NCBI RefSeq assembly: GCF_032854445.1
Contig: NC_088301.1
Coordinates: 35,761,187 to 35,825,186 of the forward strand
Reading direction: 5' to 3'
From: Liolophura sinensis
Taxonomy: Eukaryota; Mollusca; Polyplacophora; Chitonida; Chitonidae
Length of the DNA stretch: 64,000 bases
Shown here piece after piece: positions 11,998 to 26,100 of this stretch. The notes under the pieces were generated by a model that did no database searches, was not told the DNA's origin, and was given only the letters and a program-made list of their open reading frames with translations. How positions within the stretch are numbered: the stretch's first letter is position 1; every line of letters starts with the position of its first letter. The translations under genes were made by a program, and so were the position numbers.

Positions 11998-12394
11998 ATC
12001 AAAAGCTACGAATTTATTCGATTTTCTAAGTAATGTGTGCCCTGTCTGCGCTCTCCATAATCCGAATTGTGTCTTTTTCACGAATTCAACAGAAACAGGG
12101 ATAAATCTCTAAATTATATTTTCTAGATACCTGTCTTTCATTAAGTTTTAGCACATAGTGTGTTTATACAAAGCGAGTGTAAACTTAGTGATAAATAAGA
12201 AAGAATCAGAAAATGTCTTTTAAAGGAAAGATGGATATCTCTTTCATGACTTATCTGAAGAATCTTCTACGGCAGAGCGCGGCCTATTGATATTCAGACA
12301 AGTTTTTAACATCCCAGACTATCTTAAGGATCTGTTGATGGTGTTTCCACGAATGTAAGCTATTGCTTTAGTCTTTGCTACCAAATATATGTAT

Positions 12395-12410
12395 AATAAA
12401 ATTGAATAAA
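12395..12410 (+). terminator. Polyadenylation signals of gene A
   Basis: Two AATAAA hexamers, at 12395-12400 and 12405-12410, lie about 400 bases after gene A's stop codon. No other signal this good is seen before gene B, so this probably marks the 3' end of the transcript. Confidence 0.6.
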
Positions 12411-13284
12411 AATGATAATCACAACTTATGTTGCGGATATTGTTTAAGTTCTTAGCTGTTTCTTTACGTTATCACTAAGGCAATTCTTAAAATTTATCTG
12501 CATTCCTTTATTTTGCATGTGGGGAAAGATAGTAAAAAATACACATATACGATCTCCCGGAAGTTGACTTTCATCCATGATGCATATCAAAGGAATATTA
12601 CCATTCCAGGAAAGCTCCTTTGGTTGCTCTATCTGTCAAAAGATAATCGTTATGCAGTCAGCGAAAACGGATGCTCAGAATTACTGCAATCAGGTTCTTG
12701 TAGAGGAACTTAATCACTACAACAACTGCAAGAACATCAATGTATTCTGTAACGATCTATACCCCGGAGGGACTATTTTAAAAACATCAGTTCTTTCTCA
12801 AACAGAGGAGCATATCCGTACCTTTCCGTCACTAGATTCCTAAAATACATAAATCCCCATAAATATATCGCTTTATTGCGGGCTCGAGAAGCTGCACCAC
12901 CAAACTTGTATCTACTCTCTTAGCGAAGGCACTACAAGCAGTACAATCATTTTAGACAGGGCAAATTGTGCAACGGAAAAAAATCTGGCGTTAGCTGTAT
13001 GTTGACCCTTGAACAACTAGAAGCTCTAATACACGTACTGTATAAGTATATGTCCATTCTCTGTATTACTATTCCTCACACACATTTAATAGATAAAAGT
13101 TCATCACGAATGCTTGTATGCTAACGTTGGAAAACATCAAACCTATTTATTCCGGTGACATAGGGGGATCGAAACCACACAAACACAAGGTATCTTTAGC
13201 CTTGAATTATCTAAATTAGTGTAGTCCCCCGTTGAAAATATTTCATATCTATCTTGCTGTGTAAATGTCATTCCTCGACAAGGT

Positions 13285-13430
13285 ACCATAGCTGGTTAGT
13301 ACGCCAGCACCGCGCAATGATCCGGGAGTCTCATACCAATGCGGGCGCTTGGAAGGTCTTGCAGCAACCTACGGATGGTCGTAGGTTTCCCCCGGGCTTA
13401 TACGCTATGTATAAGTAATCACTGTACAGC
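13285..13430 (+). repeat. SINE fragment, plus orientation
   Basis: Shares with the full copy at 36064-36305 the promoter-like head (GCTGGTTAGTACGCCAGCAC here), the TCTCATACCAATGC stretch and the GTAGGTTTCCCCCGGGCT block, ending in a degraded GTATAAGT segment. Confidence 0.65.
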
Positions 13431-13608
13431 TAAGCATTAAATCATTATTGTGTAATACGCATTTTATTTTAAAACCCTGGATACTGCACTCCCATGTGTT
13501 CTTAGAAATATACACTCGGCAAATTTGATCGAATGAACGCTTCTGGAAAAAACTGAAGCACTCACAGAGAGATAACCCTCGTCAATCTCCCTGGCTCATG
13601 CAGATATA

Positions 13609-13807
13609 TTTATTTTTTTATTTATTTGATTGATGTTTACGCTGTAGTCAAGAAATATTCCACTTATCACTCACCGGAGAAACCGGGCAGAGCCTGGGAG
13701 AAACCCACAAACATCCGCAGGTTGCTGACAGACCTTCCGACGCACAACCGGAGAGAAAGCCATCACCGTGCCCCATTAGCACGCCAATCACTCGGCCACG
13801 CAGGCCC
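13609..13807 (-). repeat. SINE copy, reverse orientation
   Basis: On the plus strand it starts with the A/T tail ATTTATTTGATTGATGTTTAC. The AAATATTCCACTTAT block and the GAAACCGGGCAGAGCCTGGG block follow, ending near the tRNA-like CTCGGCCACGCAGGCC. This is the reverse complement of the 36064-36305 element. Confidence 0.75.
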
Positions 13808-14686
13808 TTCTCATGCAAATATGCATATTCCGTTCTTTAATTTATCTATCATTGATCAGGTCCTGAAACCTATATAGGTTGTATATGATGGGCCTTTGGC
13901 CCCTGTTTTCAATGGAAAACTGAAACGAAATAAGACAATTTAAATAAGAAATATTTCGTAATCTTCATTGAGCCTGCTTCATGTAAGACATTTATGACTA
14001 ATCCTGTAACTATTTTACTCATTATTATATCCATCGAAAATAGATAGGCCTGCATGGTAGATTTTCTGGTTGTTGATTTTTTAAGGACATTTCGATTTCA
14101 TCTCCGCGTAAGCGCGGATTTTTTACTGACACACAGCTAAGTGACCTAATAATTTGAAGTCGCATATGGCGTGTGCACATATACGAAGCCAAACAAACAT
14201 GGATCTGTACAACAGTACATCCGAATCCTTGTACAATGCACATGCATAGAATGTTTACATATAGTATGTATGACACGTCCCTGCACCAACCATAATGTTT
14301 ATCAGATTAGAAAAGATTAAAGTTCTCCGTCGGGTCCTCTCCACGACCTATATATATATATCTCTGCTGTACATTTTATCACGCCATCCTCTTTTTAAGT
14401 TGAATATTTGAAAACAATTTGTGACTTCACAACTGGCACATTTAGATGGCACTATTTAGAACAAGTAAAATGGAAAACAGTCGAAAAACTACATTTTAGG
14501 CTGAGGGGGTAGCCTGGCAAAATAGAGGACATTTGACATTGACACGCTCGACACTAAGAGACCAGAGATATTCCAAGAGAAGCGAATACAGCCGAGGAGT
14601 TTAAACACCATCTTAAGGTGACAAATTAGAACTGATGGTGAGCATACATCTCACGTGACTTCACGAAAACGGTCTCACATACCAAG

Positions 14687-15154
14687 ATGGCGGTAAGTCA
14701 AAGTGCATTCATAGATGATATATGTTGTCGTGTCCAACGATGGTCGAAAGTAGATCTATAGATGCATAATGTAATGAACTGTTAGAATACAGATATTATA
14801 ATGATCAACTCCCGATATGAGGAAATAGTATTTATACGACACCATCATCTCATGGGTAAATGGCAAGAATGCATCAAACTATACAGTGGTTGTGAATTTG
14901 CGTTAGTCCCCAATACATGAATGTTTACATTATTCCTTAACATAGAAGTCATAACATTTTCGTTTTAAATCATTTCCTGTCAATGTATTTCCTCTTCATC
15001 TAATACAACTTTGACTTTGGTGAGTGTAAACTTTATTTTCGCCTTTAGAGGGTTTGGTTTGTCGTTACTGTCACCATAGGGATCATATCGTTGTGTCAGG
15101 GCCAAAACCTGAAGGATCCATACTGTACAGTCTCAAAAGGCACACCAACAACGA
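14687..15154 (+). CDS. Gene B exons 1-2: start codon and signal peptide
   Basis: Exon 1 is 14687-14692 (ATG GCG) and exon 2 is 15049-15154, ending in phase 1. Together they read MARVWFVVTVTIGIISLCQG, then QNLKDPYCTV. The hydrophobic core and likely cleavage after CQG fit a secretory signal. Exon 2 parallels gene C exon 2, which has the same NPYC motif after its signal. Confidence 0.75.
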
Positions 15155-18100
15155 GTAAGTGTATAACCAAATAATATTATTCAATTTATACATCTCACCA
15201 GCAGATGATATTTTAGCGTCTTTTATGCTGCTTTGTATGTTAACAGTTTATTGATTTAACACTGAAAATTATCAACGTTGCTGCTGTTGTTGGACATTTC
15301 AGAACTCTGGATTTTGGGGTTTTCAGATTAATGCTTATCATTTTACACATGTCAAAGGGAGTAAACCATGCACTGCTATCATAAACCGATTGTGCATCTT
15401 TATAAACCTCACCAAGCATGCACATTATTATTGTGTTGTAGAGTATTATCACTATACGCAAAGATGAAGTATAGTAACATTTTATGGTTTACGTCAGCAA
15501 TCCTAATTGTAAGAAGGATAAACTGCACAGTTCCAGTCTGTGAACAAAGGAGATCCCATTAGGGCCTTTTGCTGTGCTACTGATTGTGCCAATTTCTATC
15601 AATATTTGGAAAAAAATAATCCATTCAGTTTGCTTTTTTCAGACACAGGTCCATCATTACCAACTTTATTGGATACATTTCAAACTCAGATCGAGGCAAA
15701 TTTCGTTGGAAAGTATGACAACTACTCAATAGATATTGAAGAGTACTTTGACGACGAGGGAAACCAAGGAGCCCTCAGAATGGTCGAAGATGGTACACAA
15801 CTGTACGCGATCTACAGCTATGAGACAAATGAATTCTTCTCTGGAACGTCAGGTGAGAACACGTCAGTGAGCGTCGCTGGGCGTTAGAAACTTTTATCAC
15901 CAATTACAAGTAATAACTTACAGAATTTTGTACTTTAATACCTATAACTCCATCATTATAGGCTCGAATGTTCGTATTCCCTCTTTTTAATGTTGTCTTT
16001 TGGAATACATCAGTATTCAGCTTGCAACAAACTGTGTGTCAGCTTGTATACTTGTATTATGTTATTGCCTTAACGGTATTAGCTTTCCTAGATAGAATAT
16101 TTAGTTTTATCTAACTGGAGGTGTTAATACTTTTGGAGGGTTTTTCAGGCAGTAGTTGGATTTCTAGACACATTTAACTAAATCTGAATCAACAAGATAA
16201 CTTTACATTACTCAGTTAGCCCCGGTTAATGTATGCAATCCCAAGCATTATGTACGAATTCAATATTTATATGAAGAACCCTAAATTCCAAAACAGCCAA
16301 TTTAGATGTGATATTCTTCTGTACAGACATTCTATGAGACATTCATTTAACGATTTAAAATTGATAATTTTAAAAGTTTGATGATATTTTAAAGTTATTT
16401 CAAAGTTATTTAGTAGTGGTTGATATATTACATGGAAGAGTTGAAATGTAACCATTTCTTCACATTCAACGAACTTGACCATTTTATTCCACAGATTCGG
16501 ATTGTACTACAACAAATTTGTCTGCAACTGCGAACAATATTTTGTTGGGATACTCAGTGGTAAATGGAACTTCTCATATTTTTACCACAAGTGGAGCTCT
16601 CAGGTTCGGTAAACAATTTGGTGAGGTAAGCTTCTTTATCTAATACCCGAAAATTATGTAAACAATATCTAGAATCTAAACAGAACAACTCGAAGTATAG
16701 TAAGTCAATAAGTCAGTAAGTCAGTACGGCTAATTACCTTAAGCGTTTATGAGATTATACTGTATTCAAACAGAAGGTTCACTAAATGTATAATTTGATT
16801 TATAAATGTATAATAATAGTTCTTAAAGCTGTCTGGAAAAGTTTAGAATTTATTAAAACAGAATAGAATACATTTGAGAATAGAATAACATATGTCCTCA
16901 CCGAATGTTCAATCTTTGAATATAATAATATGTCTTCAAAGGCTATGCTTCATTCAAATGTATATTGCCACATGTGTTTCAGAAATACATGGGAACTGAT
17001 CAAGTACGGGGTATCAATGTCGACCGTTGGCAGAGCTGTGTCTATTGGAAGAGCTATAACGCTTATTTTACCGTTGACTACTATTTTACAAGTAAGACAA
17101 AATACTCACAAGAATGTGATATGATTTTTTTGTCGCTTACCAGAAAACTGTACGCATGCATACCTAACGTTTTAGTCATGTGTCACAGCGTGGGTTAAGA
17201 AGGTAAATGTAACCAGATATCAGTTTCATTCAGAAGTTATACCAGATTGATTTGTCACTTTTAGATACATGTGTTTAACCTGTTGCATTTTCAGCCAAGA
17301 ACTGGACATCAGGAATAGCGTATTTACAAACCCCTGTTCGCGCCTGGGTCCAAGGCGTCGGTAGAGGAGACGACGGTTCTTTGAAAATGTTTAACCATTA
17401 TTATGACTTTTTCTCGTTCCGGCCATCTATATTGGATATGTCAGTCTTTGAGGTTGGTGTCTTCACTTCCATACATGCAACGTTTAATATACAGAGTATA
17501 TAAAATATAAAAACCGTACATTTATGTAAAACCATTAATTATTTTGACAATTCTAAAGGCTACAGACTTTGCGGAAATTTGTATAAGGCACTCTTAATTT
17601 TCTGGATTCTGGACTAGAAATTACCGAATGTGTTTTTTTTTTGTCTGCAGTCTTAATTTTTTGAAACCTTATTTATCTTGTTTGCAAATACAATAGTTAG
17701 TGACATTCGCTAGTTGCCCTTTGATACATCCAGACCCCTAAAGGCGTGGTTTGCCCGGGACGTATTCAAACCAAGAGCGTGCCCAAACTTGCTGGACAGT
17801 ACTACTATCGCCAACAGATCATTATCCCATCGCTCAACATCGTTCAACATGCTGATGTAAGTATGGTGTTATTTTTCAGGCGGAATAATTGGTAAGTCAT
17901 CTACACGAATAAACTGATCGACTTTCGAAGTAATTTCATTAAGGATATGGAGAATATTCAAAATAAATACATCAATATGCAGTCAAGCAAATATCATGCC
18001 GTTTAGTAAATTGTGGATATTACTTTCAAAGCTCTACAAAGTTTTTAACACTGATAACTATTCGCACATTTGTTGGTTTTATTTTCTATTAAACAAAGAT

Positions 18101-21100
18101 AACCTCAGTTACCAAGTGGTAATTGGCTCCAAATATGATAGATATACCGAGGCATTGAAACCTCTCAGAGCCGTCGTTGTTATACTCGACAGCGTGAATA
18201 CCTTTAAGGGAGAGATACCATTTTCCTTAACACAATCACATGGAACTTCTATTATTAATATATTGTTTCATCCAGTTTTCGTAGAAGTAAATGATGAACA
18301 CGTTGGTCTTTTCAGGTATGGTTCGACTCGTCCTACAACTTGGTACGTTACGATTATCGTCTATTAGAGCCCGTGGCGCCGTACTACGATACAAATCCAT
18401 TCTCAGAAATCCATGACTACAATTCAGGTATGTCCTTATGAAATACCTTGTTTAAGATTTTGTTTTCTATTTAATAATATGTTCGCTGTTATTTATGGCA
18501 TTTCCTATATCACTTTGTTTATAAACTATGTGCAGACCTCTACAATACAAATGTCACTGTTTCTCATAACATTGGTAAAGCCCTCAAATAGATTGAAAGG
18601 TGTGTGAAAGATACAATTAATTTACAGTAATCCAGTCATACACTAAAGCATTGATTATTTTTATAAATTCCAGGGGTGGCCTATGTAATCGATCGGGTAT
18701 TGGGCAACTGTACTGTACGGCCGGTCGAAAACAGCTCTTTCGACGTTTCACTTAATTACACACAGACAATAGCAAATGGCCAGTATTTTGATCAAATGAA
18801 GACGTCGTTGGGATTGTTTTACCTGGATGATACTTATTCATATGAAGGCCAGGTGATGTTCGTTGTAAAAATCCACAGTTATGAATATATTTGAGCATTT
18901 TATGAAGTATGTGAGATTAAATGCGAGTAATGACTGTCCTGGACTGCTCGGTTGATGTCTAAGATTCCTAACAATATCGTAACCTGTAACGTCATGTCAT
19001 GTTTTTCTTACTTGATGCAAACATTTTTCTAGATTTCTGATCTATGAATGCATTCGACGAATGACCCTTGCAGAGAACGATTTTAAGGAAGAACATTAAG
19101 GGGAAGTCATTGATGCCCACTGGGCGCCAATACACCCCAAAAGAATTCGGTGTTTCGCAAGTATTTTATTCCGTTGAGACAAAAAAAAATATATTTTCCT
19201 TGACGGTGCATGTGTTTGGATCTTCTGACATATCTTTCATTCAAATTTTTCGTGTTTTTCCAGAAGGTCAGTATATAAACCCTCCACCACAATACATACT
19301 CGCAAAGATATGCGAATATTTCATTTCTAAAAATCTCAACCGGACAATACTTTACTATTTTTGACTAAGTTTTACTATTTGAAAAAGACCCTGAAATACA
19401 TAGAGCAGGCATGTGCCTTGCAGCCAAAGTTTGTCATAAAGAAGTCATAATGAAGACTAGAGCGTCTTTCAGACAATGTTGACATCAATGACAATGTAAA
19501 CGATCATCCATTAACTGTGAACGAAAAATTTTAAAATGTTCGTACTGAAGTTAAATTTAATATCTTTAACAGAGAGTTATCAGTGGAATGGCGTGTGACG
19601 TGTTCATATCCAAAAGAACAGATTACACACTGGGTGGAATTGTTGGGCAAATAAACTCAACATTTGAATATTACTTTTTATCGGTAAGTCTTTTGAAGAT
19701 AACTTGATTCCACCTCTTGAAGCCTTTGCGAAAAGAAGAAACGTGTATGAGGCAAAAGTCCATTTTGAAAGCATGCATACTTATGTTGGATAGTGTTTCC
19801 TTGATTAAGTCTAATATCTCTGTTCTCTAACTACACGTACCACGATAATATTGAAGGATAGATCAAAATTGTCTTTCACACAGAACAGAACTATCATCTT
19901 TAATTATATGGCTACATGTAATCGCTAATCATTACCTCAGCACACAACTTGGTTAGGTCGGAAACCTGGAATAAACACTCTACTACCCTATCACAAGACA
20001 TAGGAAGTTTCAATATGAAAGTAATTCTAGTGACTTCACAGTGAACATATTTTCTGGTTGACCATTTCAGCTTCTTTGTAATTGTGTCAGCTTACTAATG
20101 AAATGCGTTTACTGCTGAAAAACGTCGGGTTACTTTTCCATTTCTCTGCAGTCAGACTGGACGGAGATAGCTAATCCGGGAGTGTCTGAAGATACAACTG
20201 TTCCTGTCCGTCTGGAAATTACCATCGATGACGTAAGCTTAAGCGATAATTGTCACTGAATAGCATAATTAGACCTTTCCGAACCGTCAATCAAGAACAC
20301 GCATTTGATTTATCATAATCAATAATGTTGCATGTAAGTCAACAGGATATCCCACAAATTGGTTACAAATTTTCAATTGTTTCTATGACGTCATAATCAA
20401 TGGCTTTCACCGGGAATGGAATGGACAGTAACATTGTCACGACAAGGGGTTGTGGGACATCGGATGTGGTGGATCCATTGATAAGTTTTTTGATGTGACA
20501 TACACATTATATATTGTTGTGTACAAGTATAAAGGCATTCAACAGCTGCATGAAACTTTGAACAAAAAATATACAGTTTCTTTTATTAATAGAACGTTTT
20601 GTAACTGAAAAAAATAGCTGAACAAATGAACAGCTTCTATTATTGTAACTTTCGACTAGGAATATACCTTTTTTGTTATTAATTATTAACTCCCGTATCA
20701 ACAACTGCCTGTGTGCTTTTTCAACAGATTGGGTACACAGCTACCTACAACTTTTTTGATTTCGATGAAGAACATCCCAGTATGGACAATTTTGACATTA
20801 CGCCATGCTATGACGACGACAAGATGATTGATTTCCAACTAATGTTTAGGGGTAGGTTACGACTACAGAACTTTACACTCTCGACCTTGTTTTACTCCTA
20901 TAATCCTGACAAAAAGCTAGTTTTACGAATTTATTTTTATTTGTTTTTTATTATCAATATTTATTGGATTGGCTTTATCATCGTAATTATTCTCTTGATG
21001 GGATTTATGGGTGAAGAGAGATTCTTAACAATACAAAAGATTTTTAACAATATAGCTGCAGTCGAACAAGCAAGACCTGGATTCCAACACTCTATCTCAC

Positions 21101-23102
21101 TGATCAACCTTGGGTAATCGTACTTGCGACAAGGATATTTATGGTACAGTCGGCTAGCGGGAGCCCATAGAAATTAGGTACTGAACTGTTAGAAACTGTA
21201 AGTGCATATCTTTATCATCTTTCAGCTAAATACTATCCCGTTGTTGACAAGTATAAAAAGTTCTTCGAGCTGTCATCAAGATTGAAGATTTCTGAGCTAA
21301 CCAAGATATCTCCCATACGAGTCCAGCGATCTCTCATCAAATACGAACCTAATAGAGTTTACTATCTCGCGTCTCTATTAGACAGCCCGCCACCGTCAGG
21401 TAAGAACCGAATCATATCTACCACTAAATCTTCCTGTGATCAACAGTACAGTAAACTTGCTCCTTATCATTTTTAGCGAGTGAATACAGATATGCGATAA
21501 ACGTTTGTTTTGCTGATATAAAAATGTTATTAAATTTTCTGATGCATTCCTGCTGATGATAAATCTGTCATTATATCATCAGTTTATTATCAGCTCGTAA
21601 GGGGTCGCTGAAATAAAGCAAAAGCCTGTTGATACTTAATCTACGCATTTTTATAGTGTTCTCAAGCAAATTTTCAACATGATGAGACGTTACAGACATT
21701 CACACACTAATCGTTAACCATAATAGACATTCCGGATCCATATTCACACACAGCAAACTTGACTGATCTTGAAAGTAATGTTCCTGTAGTTTGCTTAAAA
21801 TGTTAGGGGCTGGTGGCCGTCTTAGATAATTATTACATATTATTCTCCGTTTATTAATGTTTTCTCACATAATTTCATGTTTCAGCGCAGTTTCACAAAT
21901 ATCCCAAGGTTGTGTTAGAGAACAGGAACGACGAGCAGATTCCCAACGAGGGCAATCCGGATAACTGCGCGTACTACTGTTTAGCGGAGAAAAGCTTCAA
22001 CTGTATGAGTTTTGATGTCTGCCCGTCAAAGAACTTATGCTACCTCAGCAAAAGCACGGCGGATGATGGCCAGCTTGTGGACAATGACAAGTGTAGCCAT
22101 TACTCACGTGAGCTATGATGTCTCTCTTAGTGGCATTTTTTGCAACTAATATGTAGGTCTTTCTAATGGTATTATCTTAGACTGTGACTTTTTCAATGTG
22201 GAAATGGTATAAAAAAAAAAAGTTTTTTGGTTCTTCGATTTGACAATGACCGTCTACAGGAATTGTATTGGGATGTGCCTCGCACTGATATTTTAATGCA
22301 GTTGCAAGACTGATAACGTGACATTTAGGTCCGAGAACATGCCAGTTATCGCTCTGCTGACAATTTTACATACTGATTAAGGAGTGAACGGCTTACATTC
22401 ATATTTTATAATCCTATAATTTTATAATAAAAAGTATCGCAAAAAATGAGTTGCTGAGAATGACTGGATGATTCTCACTTCACGTACAACAGGTCATATA
22501 TAATAACAATGGTTTTTGTCATTTCTTCAGGAAACATACAAACGAATACATTTATGGAACAGGCGTCGGATGAAGCATTTGCCGCTTTAAAGGATGTTGT
22601 TTATCGAAACCTCTTTTTTTTTGATGTTCCTCTGGGTAACGGACAGGTAAAATGATCGTGCTAGGAAGTGATGCATACTGAATTATCAGCAATATCACAA
22701 CTAATAATTGAATTCTTAGTTTCATCTACAGCTATCCGTAAATTAGTATGTCTTAACTGAATAGCGCGTTTTCTTAGAGGTTGCAACTCGCTGTTGTGTG
22801 GGTTATTTGATGTTATTATCAACTTATTTATCATTGATGTGCCAAAAAGTGTGAAAGTTGTCATAGAGAAACCAAAGCACTTGCACAGATGTCTCCACAC
22901 AGTTGATTTGCTATTTACCAAGCATGTGTTAATTTATATGGTAAGGTATAAACAATCCAAACTTTTCTGTCCTTTTTTTCATTTCAGAAGAAGACATTTA
23001 GAGCAGTTTCAGTCAGAGAAAACATCATTCGAGGTGACACTGGCACCGCTCCAACTCTTTCTGGAGGTGAGCTGCTCATTCGTTTGCTACTTGTGCAATA
23101 TG

Positions 23103-23187
<85 letters not shown>

Positions 23188-26100
23188 GGTTAGGTATTGT
23201 CAATTTAAGAAATAAATCGTAGTTTGCCATGTTCACCCAGATAATGCACACCAGACGGGCGCAGGCCTCCAGAGTTCTCAAACAGTGGATAAATCTCGTC
23301 TGCAGTGCACTGTCTGGGTGATTTGATCATGGCAAAGTACGTTTTATTTTTATTCTAACATACCATTATGAAAGAATGGGACCATTATGGGGAGGGGGAG
23401 GGGGTAACACCGAAACAACCGCTCTCTCCATGCCATTGGAATGGTTGGGAAATAATTCTTCCAGTCAGAGCGAGGCACGTGACAGTTACTGACCAATAAA
23501 TGCATATTTCCCACCAGCCTCTCTCCATGTCAGTTCGAGCTCTAAATTCGAACATAACAGTTTTGCGACGACAGAGGAATTATGATTTTAAGAAATTGAA
23601 GTCAATTTGATAAAAGAAAACTCTCAGAAGTGAACGACTTATTTTGTGGAGAAACTTATAGATTCAGTTGAATCTTATGTGGAAGGTGCTCCCTGATATG
23701 GTAGCGGTGCGAGAGTTTGATGACCATGTGGAGCCGATTTCGGCAGATTCAGGCCTACATGCAACTTCTTTAACTTGGGTCATACTCTGTGTCTGGGTGA
23801 CGGTAGCTATGAAGCCAAACGCGCTGACACAAGCCGCAGAGGCATGCGACTACTGGGAGAAAACAACGGTTGGGTGTAAATCACTGCTCAAAGAGCGACG
23901 TTGTTCTTCAGACGGCCTCTACTGTATGAACTCATGAGGCTGGATTCGTTCCGGTGCCAGTTACTGACATTATCGCATGAATTTCAACACCAGCGTGGCT
24001 CAGAACAGTGGTTGTAGTGTCGCGGAGACGGTGGCTTGTGCACCATTGACTCAGTCGTGCATCACGGGACATGTCTGCCATCATCAAGCATAAGCTTTTC
24101 ACTCCCATCGGTTGATAGTAATTTCAGCAATCCGCCGCTTTTGGAGGCTTTACTTAGTAAGAGGACGTTGAGACGCATCGACGTTGCCTAATTTGCGCTT
24201 ATCCAGATATAGTACCTAGATGCTTAATATTTCATGCCACCTCTGTATATCTCATACACGTGATAGGAGCCTATTGGCCTCATGATGTCGGTGATGATTA
24301 ATAATTCACCTTTAATCTTAACTGCCTGAACAGTTAGATGTAAATTCATTTTGCCTTTGTCCTTTGTCCTTGGAAAAATGTGAACTGTTAAATTTTGATA
24401 AAAAAAAATAGACGTTCTGACAGCATAACTCAGCCTCCCTATTTTACTAGCGAAATGTAACCACCCCAGCGTCCATGACGAGGACGGCAACGGTGGATAT
24501 ATTATCAATTTGAGCACACTTCGCTCACCATTTCCTTTCGTGTTAAGGTTTTTGGAGGTATGTTAGAATATTTCTCTACAGCCAAAGAATTTGTGTATGT
24601 TTTATATTTTATATAGCAACAATTATTTTCATTTTCAATACATCTGGAAGAAACCATCAGCAGTGGAGACATTATTTAATAGAAATATAACATCTACATA
24701 ACTTAAAATTTAAATTCTGCTTCAGCGGATTTCATGAAGCAGTTTACAGCCATAAGAAACAAAAGAATAACTTACAACAACGACAACAAACTTACTCAGC
24801 TTGCCGTAGATGACTGTGCCACTGCATGTGTTGACGAAGATTTGTTTTTCTGTGAATCCTTTGAGTACAACGTAGCGAATGGAGATTGCTTCTTGTCCAA
24901 GATCAATCCATCGGAACATCCAGACTATCTCGTAGATGCGCAGAACGTGGATCTGTACGGAAGTAAGTTACATAACGCAATGTGTTTAGTGTGCTTTGAT
25001 CCACTGAGCGGATGAAATTTTTTAACACAAATTTTATTTGTTAAATGACATGTCGAGTAATATCGCTCTGTCTTATAGGTTATATTAATGGTTTATGTTT
25101 GGCTTAAGGTATAGACTTATTGTATTGTCGTAAATATTCTTTTAAGCATGTATAGCTGGCAAATTACCCGAGTTATCTCGGCGTATAGTCCCATTGATTT
25201 GTTTTATTTGTTTCAGGGAGTTATTTATATAAGTTCAGCAAAAGCCCAGGTGAGGTCATGCTCTCACAGTCCAATCTCATTTACCAGAACATCTTCGAAG
25301 CCAATCAGTGTGCCAAGCTTTGTGTGGGGCTTCAGGAGTTCTCCTGTAAATCCTTTGAATTTTGCGAAGATATAAAGGGATGTGTTTTAGGACAAACGCA
25401 CAAACTTGATATCCCCGAGACACTGATTAAATCGGAACCAAATTGTGATCATTATTCAAGTAAGTGGTTTTACTTCTCCAATATGTAAGTTATTTGAAGA
25501 ATTGAATACACTGATCAGTATTACCCCGTACGCTATTATAAACCGCCAAGGAAAAAAAATATTTACAATGATTGTCAGTTTTGAACACATAGACATGAGG
25601 CTCGATTATATAGTCGTCGTTAAAAGGTAGATAGGCTATGCATGTATACCATCATGAAATGACAAAATCTATTTTCTGATTCGAAATATATATTTTTTTC
25701 AGGTATATTATTGTTCTTTAGTAACAAAACTGTAATCTTTCTTCTAATGTACTTTGGCAAGGTAAGGGGAAAGGACACTGAAGTTCCCTTGAGCAGTTCA
25801 CCAAGATCTGAAATCACCTGATAAAATAATTGTATAAAGTAACTATTTTTTCACCTTCCAATCTTTTGCAGGAAACTACATGGATGATTTTAAGTTACTT
25901 AAGGGTAGAGTAATCGCGCTGACAAACAACCAAATCGTTGAAGGCGTGTCGCTGGTCAGGTGTGCGAAGATCTGCGCAGAGCAGGGAAACGATTGCCTAG
26001 GTTTTGATTATTGTGGCAATGACACTATGTGTCGTATTACATCTGACAGCGTCAAAAACACCGGTACCGTAACGGTCGAAACAAGTGCCTACTGTAACCA

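Larger units (their letters stand above)
11998..14686. other. Intergenic region A-B
   Basis: This region contains gene A's 3' UTR and poly(A) signals, then about 2.2 kb without a gene I can support. Two SINE copies are listed separately. A short TATATATATATAT tract near 14349 lies about 340 bases before gene B's ATG; I would not call it a promoter. Confidence 0.6.

Noticed and set aside
22794-23281. Open frames on both strands around the TA tract, encoding tyrosine-isoleucine repeats
   Set aside because: Created by the (TA)n microsatellite; no biological support.
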